This document shows positions 14,904 through 21,922 of a stretch of DNA of 46,954 bases, piece by piece. Under the pieces are notes generated by a model. The model did not search any database. It was not told the origin of the DNA and saw nothing but the letters and a program-made list of their open reading frames with translations. The stretch is from positions 1 through 46,954 of the IMG/VR virus record IMGVR_UViG_3300050132_000164; one strand, written 5' to 3'. This stretch comes from a virus. Positions within the stretch are counted from its first letter, which is position 1; every line of letters begins with the position of its first letter. The position numbers and the translations under genes are program-made.

Positions 14904-17471
14904 TTACCACTCAACTTGTCTTATCTCAGGATATTGACTGCTTGTAATTACGTGAATCCTTTTAGGCGTTCTTAGCTGCGATACGAACAACAAAGCTTCA
15001 TCAACTGTTTCAGGAATATCCGAAGCATGTCGCTGCTGCCACCAACTTTTCGCACGCGTGTGAGCATATCCTTTTGCCTCAATACCTATCCATTCTGTGT
15101 ATCTTTGCAAGCCAACAAAGTAACTAACCTTGAGTGACGGACTTGAACCAATTTTGGTATGTTTGTGATATAACACTCTGTTAACATCAAATATTTCTAT
15201 TGTGGGTACGTCACCTGCAATTAGTTCATCTGTTCCAGCTGTACGAACTAATTTAGTTTTGAATACAAACTCAGCTCCGCAACCTTCTGTGGTAGGATAT
15301 GGTTTACCGCCACAATATCTAGCTGAGCTATGGTTGTAGATTCCACAAGCTTCGCATACTTTGATTGGCGCTTCACCTACTTTTTCACCTTTTTTACGAG
15401 GTTTGAGCACATCATTTATAGGCCCGAGCCGTCTCGTGTTTCCAGAATAATCTAAAACTAAGCAATTTGAAACTAAGATTCCTGATACAGTGAAACGATG
15501 TAAGGGTCCGGCGTTAACGATGTCCCATACACGCCTTTTGGTTTTTTTGAATATTGGTAATATCTTTCCGCTATTTCTTTGAAAGTCATTTCTTTCCAAA
15601 GAAAAGTCCTCATAGTAGAATCTGCATATTTTATTTCGGGATATTGCTCTCTGAACGCATGAAGTGCTGCACTCCGCATTTCCTTTTGAGTATGTGCTAA
15701 ATTTTGTTCTGCTGTTGAGTATCTTAGATTTCCAGGCTCGTAATGACCGTTGTTGTCTATCCGATCTATTTGTTTGCTTCTGTTCAAACCTAACGTTTCT
15801 TGAATATACAAAGCCATTTCTATTGAGGATTTGAATCGAAACTCTATCCCCCTTGCTCCGTATCTTTCGTAAGCTAGATCGTTTGGATTTGTGCATCTTT
15901 GTTTTGCTGAAATAGTTCGATTGTTCAACCATTTCGGAACTCTTCGTGGATGTCCACAAGTACGACAACCAGCCTTTTCTTCTGTAACGTTGTTGTAAGA
16001 CTTTATATCTTCCAATCCGCAATCGCATTTTACCAAAAGATAAGCAACGTTGTTCTTTCCTTTTCGGAATATCTCTGACGAAATGACAGTCAATTTCCCG
16101 AATTTCTTGTTCAGCAATTCCGGTTTGTGCGATGGCAATTTGTTTATCGGCACACCGCCGCAAGGTCTGCCAACCTTCTTCGGTCCACACCCTGTGGTCT
16201 TCTGTTCCTGTGAGTCCTGCATAAGTTATAGTCTCCTGTTCGCCCTTAAATACAATACCACAATGCGTAACCCAGTTATAGCCGTCCCACAAAAGCATGT
16301 CAAGGGAAACTTCCTCAATTGGAACTAAGCCTTTATTGGTCAAAACTAATTCACCTTCAGCGATACAATTTAACTTTACATAATTAAATCCTTCGATATA
16401 TTGTTCTGGATTGTTGCAATCGTAAGGTCGTGTTCCTCTTGATAACTTTTGGACATGCATCCCTGGAGAAACGGTTGGATAAAGATCAATTATAAAGTCT
16501 ATAGGAGGATGGTCAAAACCTGTAGTCAAAACCCTGAAGCCTACTAAACATCGCAACTCTCCTGTTTTAAATGCTATTAACCTTTTGTTACGTTCATCTT
16601 TTGTTATTTTAGAATGAATAAAAGATGTTGCTATGCCAAAACTATTTAATATTTCAGATATGTGTTCACAATGTTCAATGCCTGAAGCAAATACTAGCCA
16701 GCAAAATCTGCCAAATCCTAATTCAATTGCTTCGCGTATTGCTGCAAATGTGACTTCTTGCTTATCTACAGCTTTTTGTAATGTGCCTTGTGCAAAATCA
16801 CCTTTACTCATACCCACATTAGATATATCAAGTTCAAATGAAGTTCTTCTAGGAACAAGTGCTGCTAAATATCCTTCAGCTATCAATCTGTTAAAGCATT
16901 CGATTGTTGTAATATCAAAACAAATATCTGTAAAGAAACCGCCGTCTGTTAAACAGCCTTGCCCTAAACGGTAATTGGTTGCGCTGTAACCAATAACACG
17001 CAAGTTAGGATTGATTGCTGTTAAAACATCTATTATTTTGCGATATGATGTTTCTTCTTCTGGCGAAACCGTATGGCTCTCGTCTATCAGTATAAGGTTG
17101 CGAAATCCAAAAGCTTCAATGTTGTTAACCATACTAGACATTGAACCAAATATAATAGGATCGTTAGTATCTTTTCTGTTTAAACCCGCACAATAAATAC
17201 CAGCTGGAGCATTGTGCCAAAGTTTGAGTAATTTTAAATAATTTTGTTCCACTAACTCTTGTGTATGAACTATTTGAAGCACTCTAAGATAAGGAAACAT
17301 CTTAAAAGATTCATAAATTTGGCCTGCTATCATCACTGCTTTGCCAGAACCTCCTGGTGCTGAAACTAAAGGGTGTCCTGTTGGATTGTTAACAAGGTAA
17401 TCAAATACAGCTTGCATTGCCTCGCGTTGATAATCTCGATATTGGATGGTTTTGTGAAGTTCCAAACTCAT
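14904..17471 (-). CDS. Superfamily 2 DNA helicase interrupted by an intein
   Basis: 855 residues before splicing. Helicase motifs: Walker A A-P-G-G-S-G-K44-A, DESH box 130-133, SAT 163-165, motif VI Q-K-L-S-R-G-T-R (341-348). Walker A ends GKA rather than GKT/S, an unusual change. Directly after motif VI the reading frame enters an intein, C369 to N669 (about 301 residues). Splicing would join ...YVKLN to CLVLDYSGNTRRLGPI, which restores a normal helicase sequence. The C-terminal part has a zinc-finger-like set (C706-x2-C709, C720, C731). The mature protein would be about 554 residues. It likely unwinds DNA during replication or recombination and lies with the polymerase and clamp. The middle of the intein frame is Arg/Lys/Ser/Gln-rich and looks like the shadow of the nested endonuclease gene. 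Confidence 0.85.
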   Translation of the reverse strand: MSLELHKTIQYRDYQREAMQAVFDYLVNNPTGHPLVSAPGGSGKAVMIAGQIYESFKMFPYLRVLQIVHTQELVEQNYLKLLKLWHNAPAGIYCAGLNRKDTNDPIIFGSMSSMVNNIEAFGFRNLILIDESHTVSPEEETSYRKIIDVLTAINPNLRVIGYSATNYRLGQGCLTDGGFFTDICFDITTIECFNRLIAEGYLAALVPRRTSFELDISNVGMSKGDFAQGTLQKAVDKQEVTFAAIREAIELGFGRFCWLVFASGIEHCEHISEILNSFGIATSFIHSKITKDERNKRLIAFKTGELRCLVGFRVLTTGFDHPPIDFIIDLYPTVSPGMHVQKLSRGTRPYDCNNPEQYIEGFNYVKLNCIAEGELVLTNKGLVPIEEVSLDMLLWDGYNWVTHCGIVFKGEQETITYAGLTGTEDHRVWTEEGWQTLRRCADKQIAIAQTGIAEQEIREIDCHFVRDIPKRKEQRCLSFGKMRLRIGRYKVLQQRYRRKGWLSYLWTSTKSSEMVEQSNYFSKTKMHKSKRSSLRKIRSKGDRVSIQILNRNGFVYSRNVRFEQKQTNRSDRQQRSLRAWKSKILNSRTKFSTYSKGNAECSTSCVQRAISRNKICRFYYEDFSLERNDFQRNSGKILPIFKKTKRRVWDIVNAGPLHRFTVSGILVSNCLVLDYSGNTRRLGPINDVLKPRKKGEKVGEAPIKVCEACGIYNHSSARYCGGKPYPTTEGCGAEFVFKTKLVRTAGTDELIAGDVPTIEIFDVNRVLYHKHTKIGSSPSLKVSYFVGLQRYTEWIGIEAKGYAHTRAKSWWQQRHASDIPETVDEALLFVSQLRTPKRIHVITSSQYPEIRQVEW
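15465..16367 (-). mobile_element. Intein in helicase gene (protein splicing element)
   Basis: Block A begins C369-I-A-E-G-E-L-V-L-T. Block B is T-G-T-E-D-H426-R-V-W, the T-x-x-H type. Block F reads V-W-D-I-V-N-A-G-P-L-H-R-F-T-V and the end is V-S-N669 followed by C670 of the extein. The nucleophiles Cys1 and Cys+1 and the terminal Asn are all present. The penultimate residue is Ser, not the usual His, a known but less common variation. Between blocks B and F there is no in-frame LAGLIDADG or HNH domain; the roughly 190-residue linker is basic and low in order-promoting residues. Confidence 0.85.
15473..16222 (-). CDS. HNH-type homing endonuclease nested in the intein in the +1 frame
   Basis: 249 residues. 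It begins at ATG 16222 with AGGAG 10 bp upstream, inside the intein, and stops 8 bp before the intein's last base. Visible parts are F-G-K-L-T-V (41-46), a zinc-type set C66-D-C68 and C86-x2-C89, C110-TNP, YGARGI (121-126), and Q-I-D-R-I-D-N-N-G-H-Y-E-P-G-N (151-165), the signature of a family of phage HNH-like endonucleases. The protein at 36804-37313 shares all these blocks. It is read in the frame +1 to the helicase, its first 70 residues overlap intein block B, and its last 24 overlap block F. It probably cuts intein-free helicase genes to spread the intein. Confidence 0.8.
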   Translation of the reverse strand: MQDSQEQKTTGCGPKKVGRPCGGVPINKLPSHKPELLNKKFGKLTVISSEIFRKGKNNVAYLLVKCDCGLEDIKSYNNVTEEKAGCRTCGHPRRVPKWLNNRTISAKQRCTNPNDLAYERYGARGIEFRFKSSIEMALYIQETLGLNRSKQIDRIDNNGHYEPGNLRYSTAEQNLAHTQKEMRSAALHAFREQYPEIKYADSTMRTFLWKEMTFKEIAERYYQYSKKPKGVYGTSLTPDPYIVSLYQES

Positions 17472-17495
17472 ACATACAGACTCCCATTTATTATT

Positions 17496-17702
17496 TTAAA
17501 ATACCTGCTTGCAAAGTTCAAGACTTTGTTGCTCAGTAAATCCTTCTGCTATTAAAGCATCATATTTGTGTTTATGTAATTTAGCAACTAATCTGCCGTG
17601 TTCTATCAAGGCAGGTAAATTACTTGTTAATTCACGAACAGCTTCTTTAAACTTATCTGCATTACCACTACCGTTTATCGCAGTTAAATTACCTTTTATC
17701 AT
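17496..17702 (-). CDS. Small conserved phage protein (MIKGNLTAINGSGN type)
   Basis: 68 residues from ATG 17702. This start is chosen because GGGAG lies 7 bp upstream and the M-I-K-G-N opening matches phage relatives I recognise; an ATG at 17720 overlaps the upstream gene. The protein is helical and reads L-P-x-L-I-E-H-G-R-L-V-A-K-L then Y-D-A-L-I-A-E-G-F-T. Function unknown. It lies just upstream of the helicase gene. Confidence 0.65.
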   Translation of the reverse strand: MIKGNLTAINGSGNADKFKEAVRELTSNLPALIEHGRLVAKLHKHKYDALIAEGFTEQQSLELCKQVF

Positions 17703-17703
17703 T

Positions 17704-17955
17704 TTAAACTCCCAAATCATTTAATGCTTGTTTCAATCGCTGAATACAAACTGAAACAGCTTCTACCGGAGAGCTGTGTTTAAATTCACTAGCTATTTTG
17801 AATTCAACGCCTTTGCTTTGTACCCACATTTCGATATTGCAATACCATTCATCCTTACCCATACAAGACAGGCGAGGTTTACCATATTTACACAGTTCAT
17901 ACAAACCTTCTTCAATTGAGTTGACTGTTATTAAAGCTTTGATTGCAGGTAACAT
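17704..17955 (-). CDS. Hypothetical phage protein
   Basis: 83 residues, start ATG 17955. No domain recognised. It contains two Cys near the middle (LSCMGKDEWYCNIEMWV) and a helical C-terminus. The SD upstream (GAGGAT) is moderate. The stop lies 1 bp upstream of the next gene's ATG, so the two are probably coupled. The gene begins just after a pair of inverted repeats. Confidence 0.55.
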   Translation of the reverse strand: MLPAIKALITVNSIEEGLYELCKYGKPRLSCMGKDEWYCNIEMWVQSKGVEFKIASEFKHSSPVEAVSVCIQRLKQALNDLGV

Positions 17956-17971
17956 AATATCCTCAATATTT

Positions 17972-18011
17972 GCTCCTGCTGTTACCAGACCAATCTAGCA
18001 ACAGCAGGAGC
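17972..18011. terminator. 12-bp perfect inverted repeat
   Basis: Arms 17972-17983 (gctcctgctgtt) and 18000-18011 (aacagcaggagc) with a 16-base loop. It lies in the intergenic gap between leftward genes and could act as a terminator, attenuator or mRNA-processing hairpin. No strong T-run follows on the minus strand. Confidence 0.5.
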
Positions 18012-18016
18012 TGTGA

Positions 18017-18085
18017 ACCGCTCAGTGATTAAGTTTTGCCCACTAAATACGCTACCTGAAAAAATTGAACGGTAGTCTGAGCGGT
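18017..18085. terminator. Second nested inverted repeat
   Basis: Outer arms 18017-18025 (accgctcag) and 18077-18085 (ctgagcggt). Inside, CTACC pairs with GGTAG closer to the right arm. With the adjacent 12-bp repeat this 136-bp gap is nearly all hairpin, unlike most gaps in the block. Confidence 0.45.
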
Positions 18086-18091
18086 CTATGT

Positions 18092-18619
18092 TTAGTTTGC
18101 TGAAAAGGTACGCTTAGGAATGTCAATAGGACTAGGTTTGACTTTTTGATCGGCTACAATCTCTGCCTTTGTCATAACCGGAATTGCTTCACCTTTTAAT
18201 CTGCGAATATCAAAATCACATTCTTCTATAGCAGCGCCTGTTTTATCAAGCTTACCTCTAGGCTGAACATTGACATGAACACAACCGCTAATATGCAAAA
18301 CAATCGAAACGGCAATACCAGTAAAACCTGTTGCAATATCTGTTACTTTAGTACCGAGTACAGCTAAAGGAAGTTCAGGTTCAACTATTCTTTGTCCACC
18401 TTCAAGCCTTTCCTCAACAACCCACATCTTTTTAACAGGATGCCCTGTTTCAGGATTAAGTCCGTTAGGCTGAAACAGATACATTCTAGTATTGTTAGTT
18501 TCAACTTGCATATGCGTAAGCATGCCTCTTGAAGCTGTTGCTTTTTCTGTCACAATTGAACCTAGTTCAATGATAGTTTTAACCTGAGAAGGTGCTTGTC
18601 GCGGAGCGTTGGTTGTCAT
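18092..18619 (-). CDS. Conserved phage protein with SH3-like segment
   Basis: 175 residues, SD AAAGGAG before ATG 18619. The middle (L-G-T-K-V-T-D-I-A-T-G-F-T-G-I-A then ISGCVHVNVQP) matches a small beta-barrel-like block found in many unnamed phage proteins (V-x-D-x-x-T-G-F-x-G). The Lys-rich end is likely flexible. Function unknown. It starts a group of small genes that feeds into the helicase cluster. Confidence 0.55.
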   Translation of the reverse strand: MTTNAPRQAPSQVKTIIELGSIVTEKATASRGMLTHMQVETNNTRMYLFQPNGLNPETGHPVKKMWVVEERLEGGQRIVEPELPLAVLGTKVTDIATGFTGIAVSIVLHISGCVHVNVQPRGKLDKTGAAIEECDFDIRRLKGEAIPVMTKAEIVADQKVKPSPIDIPKRTFSAN

Positions 18620-18630
18620 TTAAATCTCCT

Positions 18631-18819
18631 TTAGTTAATTATTTCACTGAGCAACAGACGCTTATATTCTTGTAACTCATTCACCATTTTATCTACTGTG
18701 GTAAACTCTTCTAAAACGTCAATATGGTTAAAATCAAATTCGTTGGACGCAATATCACCTATTCTATTGGAAATGTTGCGTCCAGCTCTGAACACGCTGT
18801 ATCGGTCTTTGAATTTCAT
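18631..18819 (-). CDS. Small hypothetical protein
   Basis: 62 residues, start ATG 18819 with AAGG 8 bp upstream. It is charged with a helical C-terminus (VDKMVNELQEYKRLLLSEI). No family recognised. It lies 2 bp after the upstream gene and 11 bp before the next, consistent with one message. Confidence 0.5.
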   Translation of the reverse strand: MKFKDRYSVFRAGRNISNRIGDIASNEFDFNHIDVLEEFTTVDKMVNELQEYKRLLLSEIIN

Positions 18820-18821
18820 AT

Positions 18822-19016
18822 TTAACCTTTATTTTGTGCAACAAGCAATTCGTTTAACGTATATTTCTTTTTGCAAGCATCGCACGTATAAATAGGTTCT
18901 GTTGTTGCTTTTGAATAATCCATTACAATATTAAAGCCAGCATTCATACATTTAAACGTTGCGTCACCAACTCCGTTCACTCTACCGTTGCAAGATAGTA
19001 GTTTAGACTTTTGCAT
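18822..19016 (-). CDS. Small putative zinc-binding protein
   Basis: 64 residues from ATG 19016, chosen for the AAAGGAG 6 bp upstream; the longer frame from 19121 runs under the nuclease gene and has no such site. Cys residues at 9, 22, 44 and 47 (last pair C-D-A-C-K-K-K-Y) suggest a zinc ribbon. Function unknown. Confidence 0.55.
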   Translation of the reverse strand: MQKSKLLSCNGRVNGVGDATFKCMNAGFNIVMDYSKATTEPIYTCDACKKKYTLNELLVAQNKG

Positions 19017-19032
19017 ACTAAGCTCCTTTAGT

Positions 19033-20037
19033 TTAAAAATAAGAAATCCATTCACCACAACCGTCTTTAATAAACTCTTTAGGAATAGTTTGCTGATATT
19101 GGGTACAGTACCAGCAAGCATCTTCTATTGCAAGCGAATTCTTGCAGCTTCTGCAATTTTTATCTACAGGCTTTCCTAAATGACAATATTCTTTAGCATC
19201 GCAATAAGAGCATTCAAAATAAGCAGGCGACATACTGAGCTTAGCAGGCGGTGTTGCACCGAATATTATCATTTCAGCTTTGCGTTCAAGTGCTTCACCC
19301 AAGAAAGGATCTAATTTAACAACTTCAATATGCAGTTCGTCTGTGTTTTTATTAACTGCTATATAAAGCACGTACTTTAAACCAAGTTTATAACCGTAAA
19401 TTGAACATTGTGCGAAGTGTTGGGCTTTCTTTATCTTCATTCCTTTTTCAGTTAATTCAATAAAGTTTTTACCTTTCTTACCAATCCCTTGCGTTTTCAA
19501 TTCAAGCAATATCCATTCAGGAATTCCGTATCTTTCTGGAAGTATTACTTGCCCGTCTGTTGAGCCACCAAAGTGTCCTTTGCAAGCAGAAATACGTATC
19601 TGTCTTTTTCCCTTGTCTAAAGTAATTCCTCGTTTAGCCGCTTCTATTTCATGTGTGGGTATATCTTCAACGCATTGCACATATCCTTCAGTGCAATCTT
19701 CTTCAGGACCGTAATAATAAGCATCACTTTCGGCATGAAACAGCAATACTTTATCAAAACTTTTAACATTACAGCCCATGCCTGTTAGATAATTTATAAA
19801 TCTAGGTTCTTCAAAATGACCACGTTGAAACAACCTATATTGAACTGCTTCATGAACTTTGTAAAAAGCCCATCTAAATGAAAGAGACAAATAATAAGAA
19901 CAATTATGACCAATAACACTTGCGCCTAAATGTGAGCGAGGGCCTTCGTCCCATTTACGCACACAATACTCGTCAATATCCGTGCTTATCCGCCTAGCAA
20001 CTTGTTTCATCGTGCCGGGTGAATCAAGATCAATCAT
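19033..20037 (-). CDS. Cas4/RecB-like PD-(D/E)XK nuclease with iron-sulfur-type cysteines
   Basis: 334 residues. The active-site pattern is D161 (G-S-T-D-G-Q-V) and E179-L-K181. C46 together with C276-x2-C279-x5-C285 matches the four-cysteine iron-sulfur layout of Cas4/AddB-type nucleases. A second set, C295-x2-C298 and C308-x2-C311, looks like a zinc finger and is an extra. The N-terminal HLGASVIGHNC fits the family's first helix. It probably trims DNA ends for recombination or genome processing, alongside the Sak4-like ATPase and the DUF669 protein. It overlaps the upstream gene by 4 bp (ATGA). Confidence 0.75.
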   Translation of the reverse strand: MIDLDSPGTMKQVARRISTDIDEYCVRKWDEGPRSHLGASVIGHNCSYYLSLSFRWAFYKVHEAVQYRLFQRGHFEEPRFINYLTGMGCNVKSFDKVLLFHAESDAYYYGPEEDCTEGYVQCVEDIPTHEIEAAKRGITLDKGKRQIRISACKGHFGGSTDGQVILPERYGIPEWILLELKTQGIGKKGKNFIELTEKGMKIKKAQHFAQCSIYGYKLGLKYVLYIAVNKNTDELHIEVVKLDPFLGEALERKAEMIIFGATPPAKLSMSPAYFECSYCDAKEYCHLGKPVDKNCRSCKNSLAIEDACWYCTQYQQTIPKEFIKDGCGEWISYF

Positions 20038-20225
20038 AGCGTAGCGTCTGCTTCAGCAGCCTTCTCAAGACCAATAAGAGCCATTGCAATTAGCCCGTTA
20101 TTACCATAAATGCTTATTGTACTATCCAAGGTAACTCGACATTGCTCAATCATTCTTCTGTCTTCAACATCTAGTTCAGCAAGACCTTCTTGAAGTTGTT
20201 TTAGCAATTTTTCGTTTTCAGACAT
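20034..20225 (-). CDS. Small hypothetical protein
   Basis: 63 residues from ATG 20225, chosen because AAAGGTGG lies 5 bp upstream. It overlaps the upstream gene by 8 bp and the nuclease gene by 4 bp. It is helical and acidic. No family recognised. Confidence 0.5.
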   Translation of the reverse strand: MSENEKLLKQLQEGLAELDVEDRRMIEQCRVTLDSTISIYGNNGLIAMALIGLEKAAEADATL

Positions 20226-20382
20226 TAGAACCACCTTTCATGTTAGCATTGATTATCTTTTTATTTAGTTCCAAGTAGCGAGACAGTTGACCTTTGTTTA
20301 CATTACCGACTTTAATCTTACTCAGTTCATGATATTCAAGTTTCTCTTCGTCGGTCAATCCTAGAGTGTTTTCAGTTTTCAA
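20218..20382 (-). CDS. Small hypothetical protein, TTG start
   Basis: 54 residues. TTG 20382 is preferred because AAAGGAG lies 7 bp upstream. The longer ATG frame (20442) runs under the membrane-protein gene without a ribosome site. The sequence is charged (LTDEEKLEYHELSKIK) and likely helical. It overlaps both neighbours. Confidence 0.5.
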   Translation of the reverse strand: MKTENTLGLTDEEKLEYHELSKIKVGNVNKGQLSRYLELNKKIINANMKGGSNV

Positions 20383-20593
20383 AGTTAAACTCCTTTCCAT
20401 ACATTTCATAATATTCTTTTTCGAGATGTTTAAGTTCAGCACTAAGTTCGGTTATAAGAGACTCTTCAGCTATTCTCAATGCTATACCAAACAAATTTAG
20501 CATGCTTAATATAAACAATAACCAATGGAAATAGCTTATAGCGTAATGCAAATACAATAGAGCTGCTATAAAGAAAAAGTAGTTTACTTTCAT
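20372..20593 (-). CDS. Small membrane protein
   Basis: 73 residues, AAGGAGG before ATG 20593. Residues 4-37 are strongly hydrophobic (YFFFIAALLYLHYAISYFHW then LLFILSMLNLFGIAL) and fit one or two membrane helices. An acidic cytoplasmic tail (SAELKHLEKEYYEMYGKE) follows. Function unknown. It overlaps both neighbours. Confidence 0.6.
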   Translation of the reverse strand: MKVNYFFFIAALLYLHYAISYFHWLLFILSMLNLFGIALRIAEESLITELSAELKHLEKEYYEMYGKEFNFEN

Positions 20594-20928
20594 TTACCCT
20601 CCTTAAACTTAAATTTATTGCCGCTATTACAAGGTCCACAATGCTTGCCAATTTCACTATCTTCTCTCATATATTCGCAATTACCACAAGTTCTCATTTT
20701 AGGATCAGTTAGCCTATGATCGTAATCCTCTCTGCTGTCTTCACCAAAGCCTTCCATAAATTTAGCACAATCGCGTGAACAAGTGTCTCTTTTATTGTAA
20801 TCTTTTTTAGGTTCAGCGTGTCGTCTATAAAATACAGAATTACAATGCAAGCATAGTTTACTTGGATCTGAATGTTTTCTAAAGGAAAGAGAATCGGTAA
20901 GATTTGCAGCAGAAGTAACTACGGTCAT
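20590..20928 (-). CDS. Cys-rich putative zinc-finger protein
   Basis: 112 residues, AGGAGG 6 bp before ATG. Two zinc-type sets are visible: C26-x2-C29 with C50-x3-C54, and C81-x2-C84 with C97-x2-C100. Likely nucleic-acid binding. It overlaps the membrane protein by 4 bp. A TATAAT box lies about 23 bp upstream on the minus strand with no good -35 element. Confidence 0.55.
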   Translation of the reverse strand: MTVVTSAANLTDSLSFRKHSDPSKLCLHCNSVFYRRHAEPKKDYNKRDTCSRDCAKFMEGFGEDSREDYDHRLTDPKMRTCGNCEYMREDSEIGKHCGPCNSGNKFKFKEGK

Positions 20929-20988
20929 GCAGAACCTCCTAAATATTATTATATAACAAGTTTATTGCTCACACTTAGCTAGTGAAGG

Positions 20989-21016
20989 GATTGTGCTAAC
21001 CGAAGCTAGCACAATC
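20989..21016. terminator. 10-bp inverted repeat
   Basis: Arms 20989-20998 (gattgtgcta) and 21007-21016 (tagcacaatc), 8-base loop. It lies between the 30-residue gene and the zinc-finger gene, in a 315-bp gap that otherwise holds only that small gene. Confidence 0.5.
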
Positions 21017-21076
21017 AATTTCAACAGCTTAGTGTTCCATATGAGAAGTTACAGCAACAGAATGCGAGAATGCTTT

Positions 21077-21169
21077 TTATTGGTAAATCAAGTCAAATCT
21101 ATCAGCAGCTTTGGCTTGAAGTATTTCAGCTAGCAATTTTGCTTCTATAGCTTTTTGCAATTCAGTCAT
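21077..21169 (-). CDS. 30-residue peptide, hypothetical
   Basis: ATG 21169 with GGAGGTGA 5 bp upstream, an excellent ribosome site. The product is M-T-E-L-Q-K-A-I-E-A-K-L-L-A-E-I then AADRFDLIYQ, an amphipathic helix. Too short for assignment, but the ribosome site and the otherwise empty gap support it. Confidence 0.5.
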   Translation of the reverse strand: MTELQKAIEAKLLAEILQAKAADRFDLIYQ

Positions 21170-21243
21170 TTAGTTCACCTCCTTTACAGTATTAAAGCTA
21201 CTTCCCATTCCTCAAGAACTAATTTAGGAATGGAAGTGTTTGT

Positions 21244-21888
21244 TCACTTTGCAGCAGCCCATGCAGGAGCAGCCGCAGCACCAGCAGGATTGCTTGCCCA
21301 TGCAGGAGCAGCAGCAACCGGCTCAGCGGCAGGCGCAGCCCCTCCCCATACTGGAGCAGCGGAAGCCGCCTGTGCCGCAGCAGCTGGAGGGGTAGGAGGT
21401 GCAGCAGCAGCAGCAGCTGCTGGTGCTTGTGCAGCGCCTCCTTTGCTCTTGCCTGGATCAGCACCATTACTGTCTTTCAGACCTTTAATCTCTGTATATT
21501 CAACATCACCGTCTTTCCAATCAGGTTTACGCTTCTGATAGCCAACAAGTACTCTGAATGGGCGGTTATGCAGCTGAGCCGAATCGCTGATATTCAGTAC
21601 ACCAGTGACATAACCAAGCGCAGACAGTTGACGCATTGCAACTATAACAGCTTTTTCGCTCTTAGAAAAGATGTTGAGTCGAAACATACCGGTTTGTCCA
21701 GCATGTTCACCTTCAGTGACCTGAAGCGTCATTTCGAGGAAGCCTGCTTGTGGATCGTTAGCGGTAGCTTTCATTTCAGAAGCGGTAATAATTACAGGAA
21801 GTCCTTCAGGACCGGATACGGGAAGCTGCGTGGAATTGCCTTGCGGCTGAACGGAAGTGCAGTCAAACGTCATACCAAGATTAGCCAT
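21244..21888 (-). CDS. DUF669-type single-stranded-DNA-binding-like protein
   Basis: 214 residues. Residues 1-140 match the DUF669 family of phage proteins (F-L-E-M-T-L-Q-V-T-E-G, G-M-F-R-L-N-I, then N-R-P-F-R-V-L-V-G-Y), thought to bind single-stranded DNA beside recombinases. From about 150 the chain is an Ala/Pro/Trp-rich low-complexity tail, GC-rich, and ends A-W-A-A-A-K. Flexible tails of this kind are common in single-strand-binding proteins. SD GGAG precedes ATG. Antisense frames over the tail are open because of the GCN codons and are not genes. Confidence 0.65.
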   Translation of the reverse strand: MANLGMTFDCTSVQPQGNSTQLPVSGPEGLPVIITASEMKATANDPQAGFLEMTLQVTEGEHAGQTGMFRLNIFSKSEKAVIVAMRQLSALGYVTGVLNISDSAQLHNRPFRVLVGYQKRKPDWKDGDVEYTEIKGLKDSNGADPGKSKGGAAQAPAAAAAAAPPTPPAAAAQAASAAPVWGGAAPAAEPVAAAPAWASNPAGAAAAPAWAAAK

Positions 21889-21922
21889 TGCTTTGTTACT
21901 CCTTTGTTAGTGGTTGTGCTGC

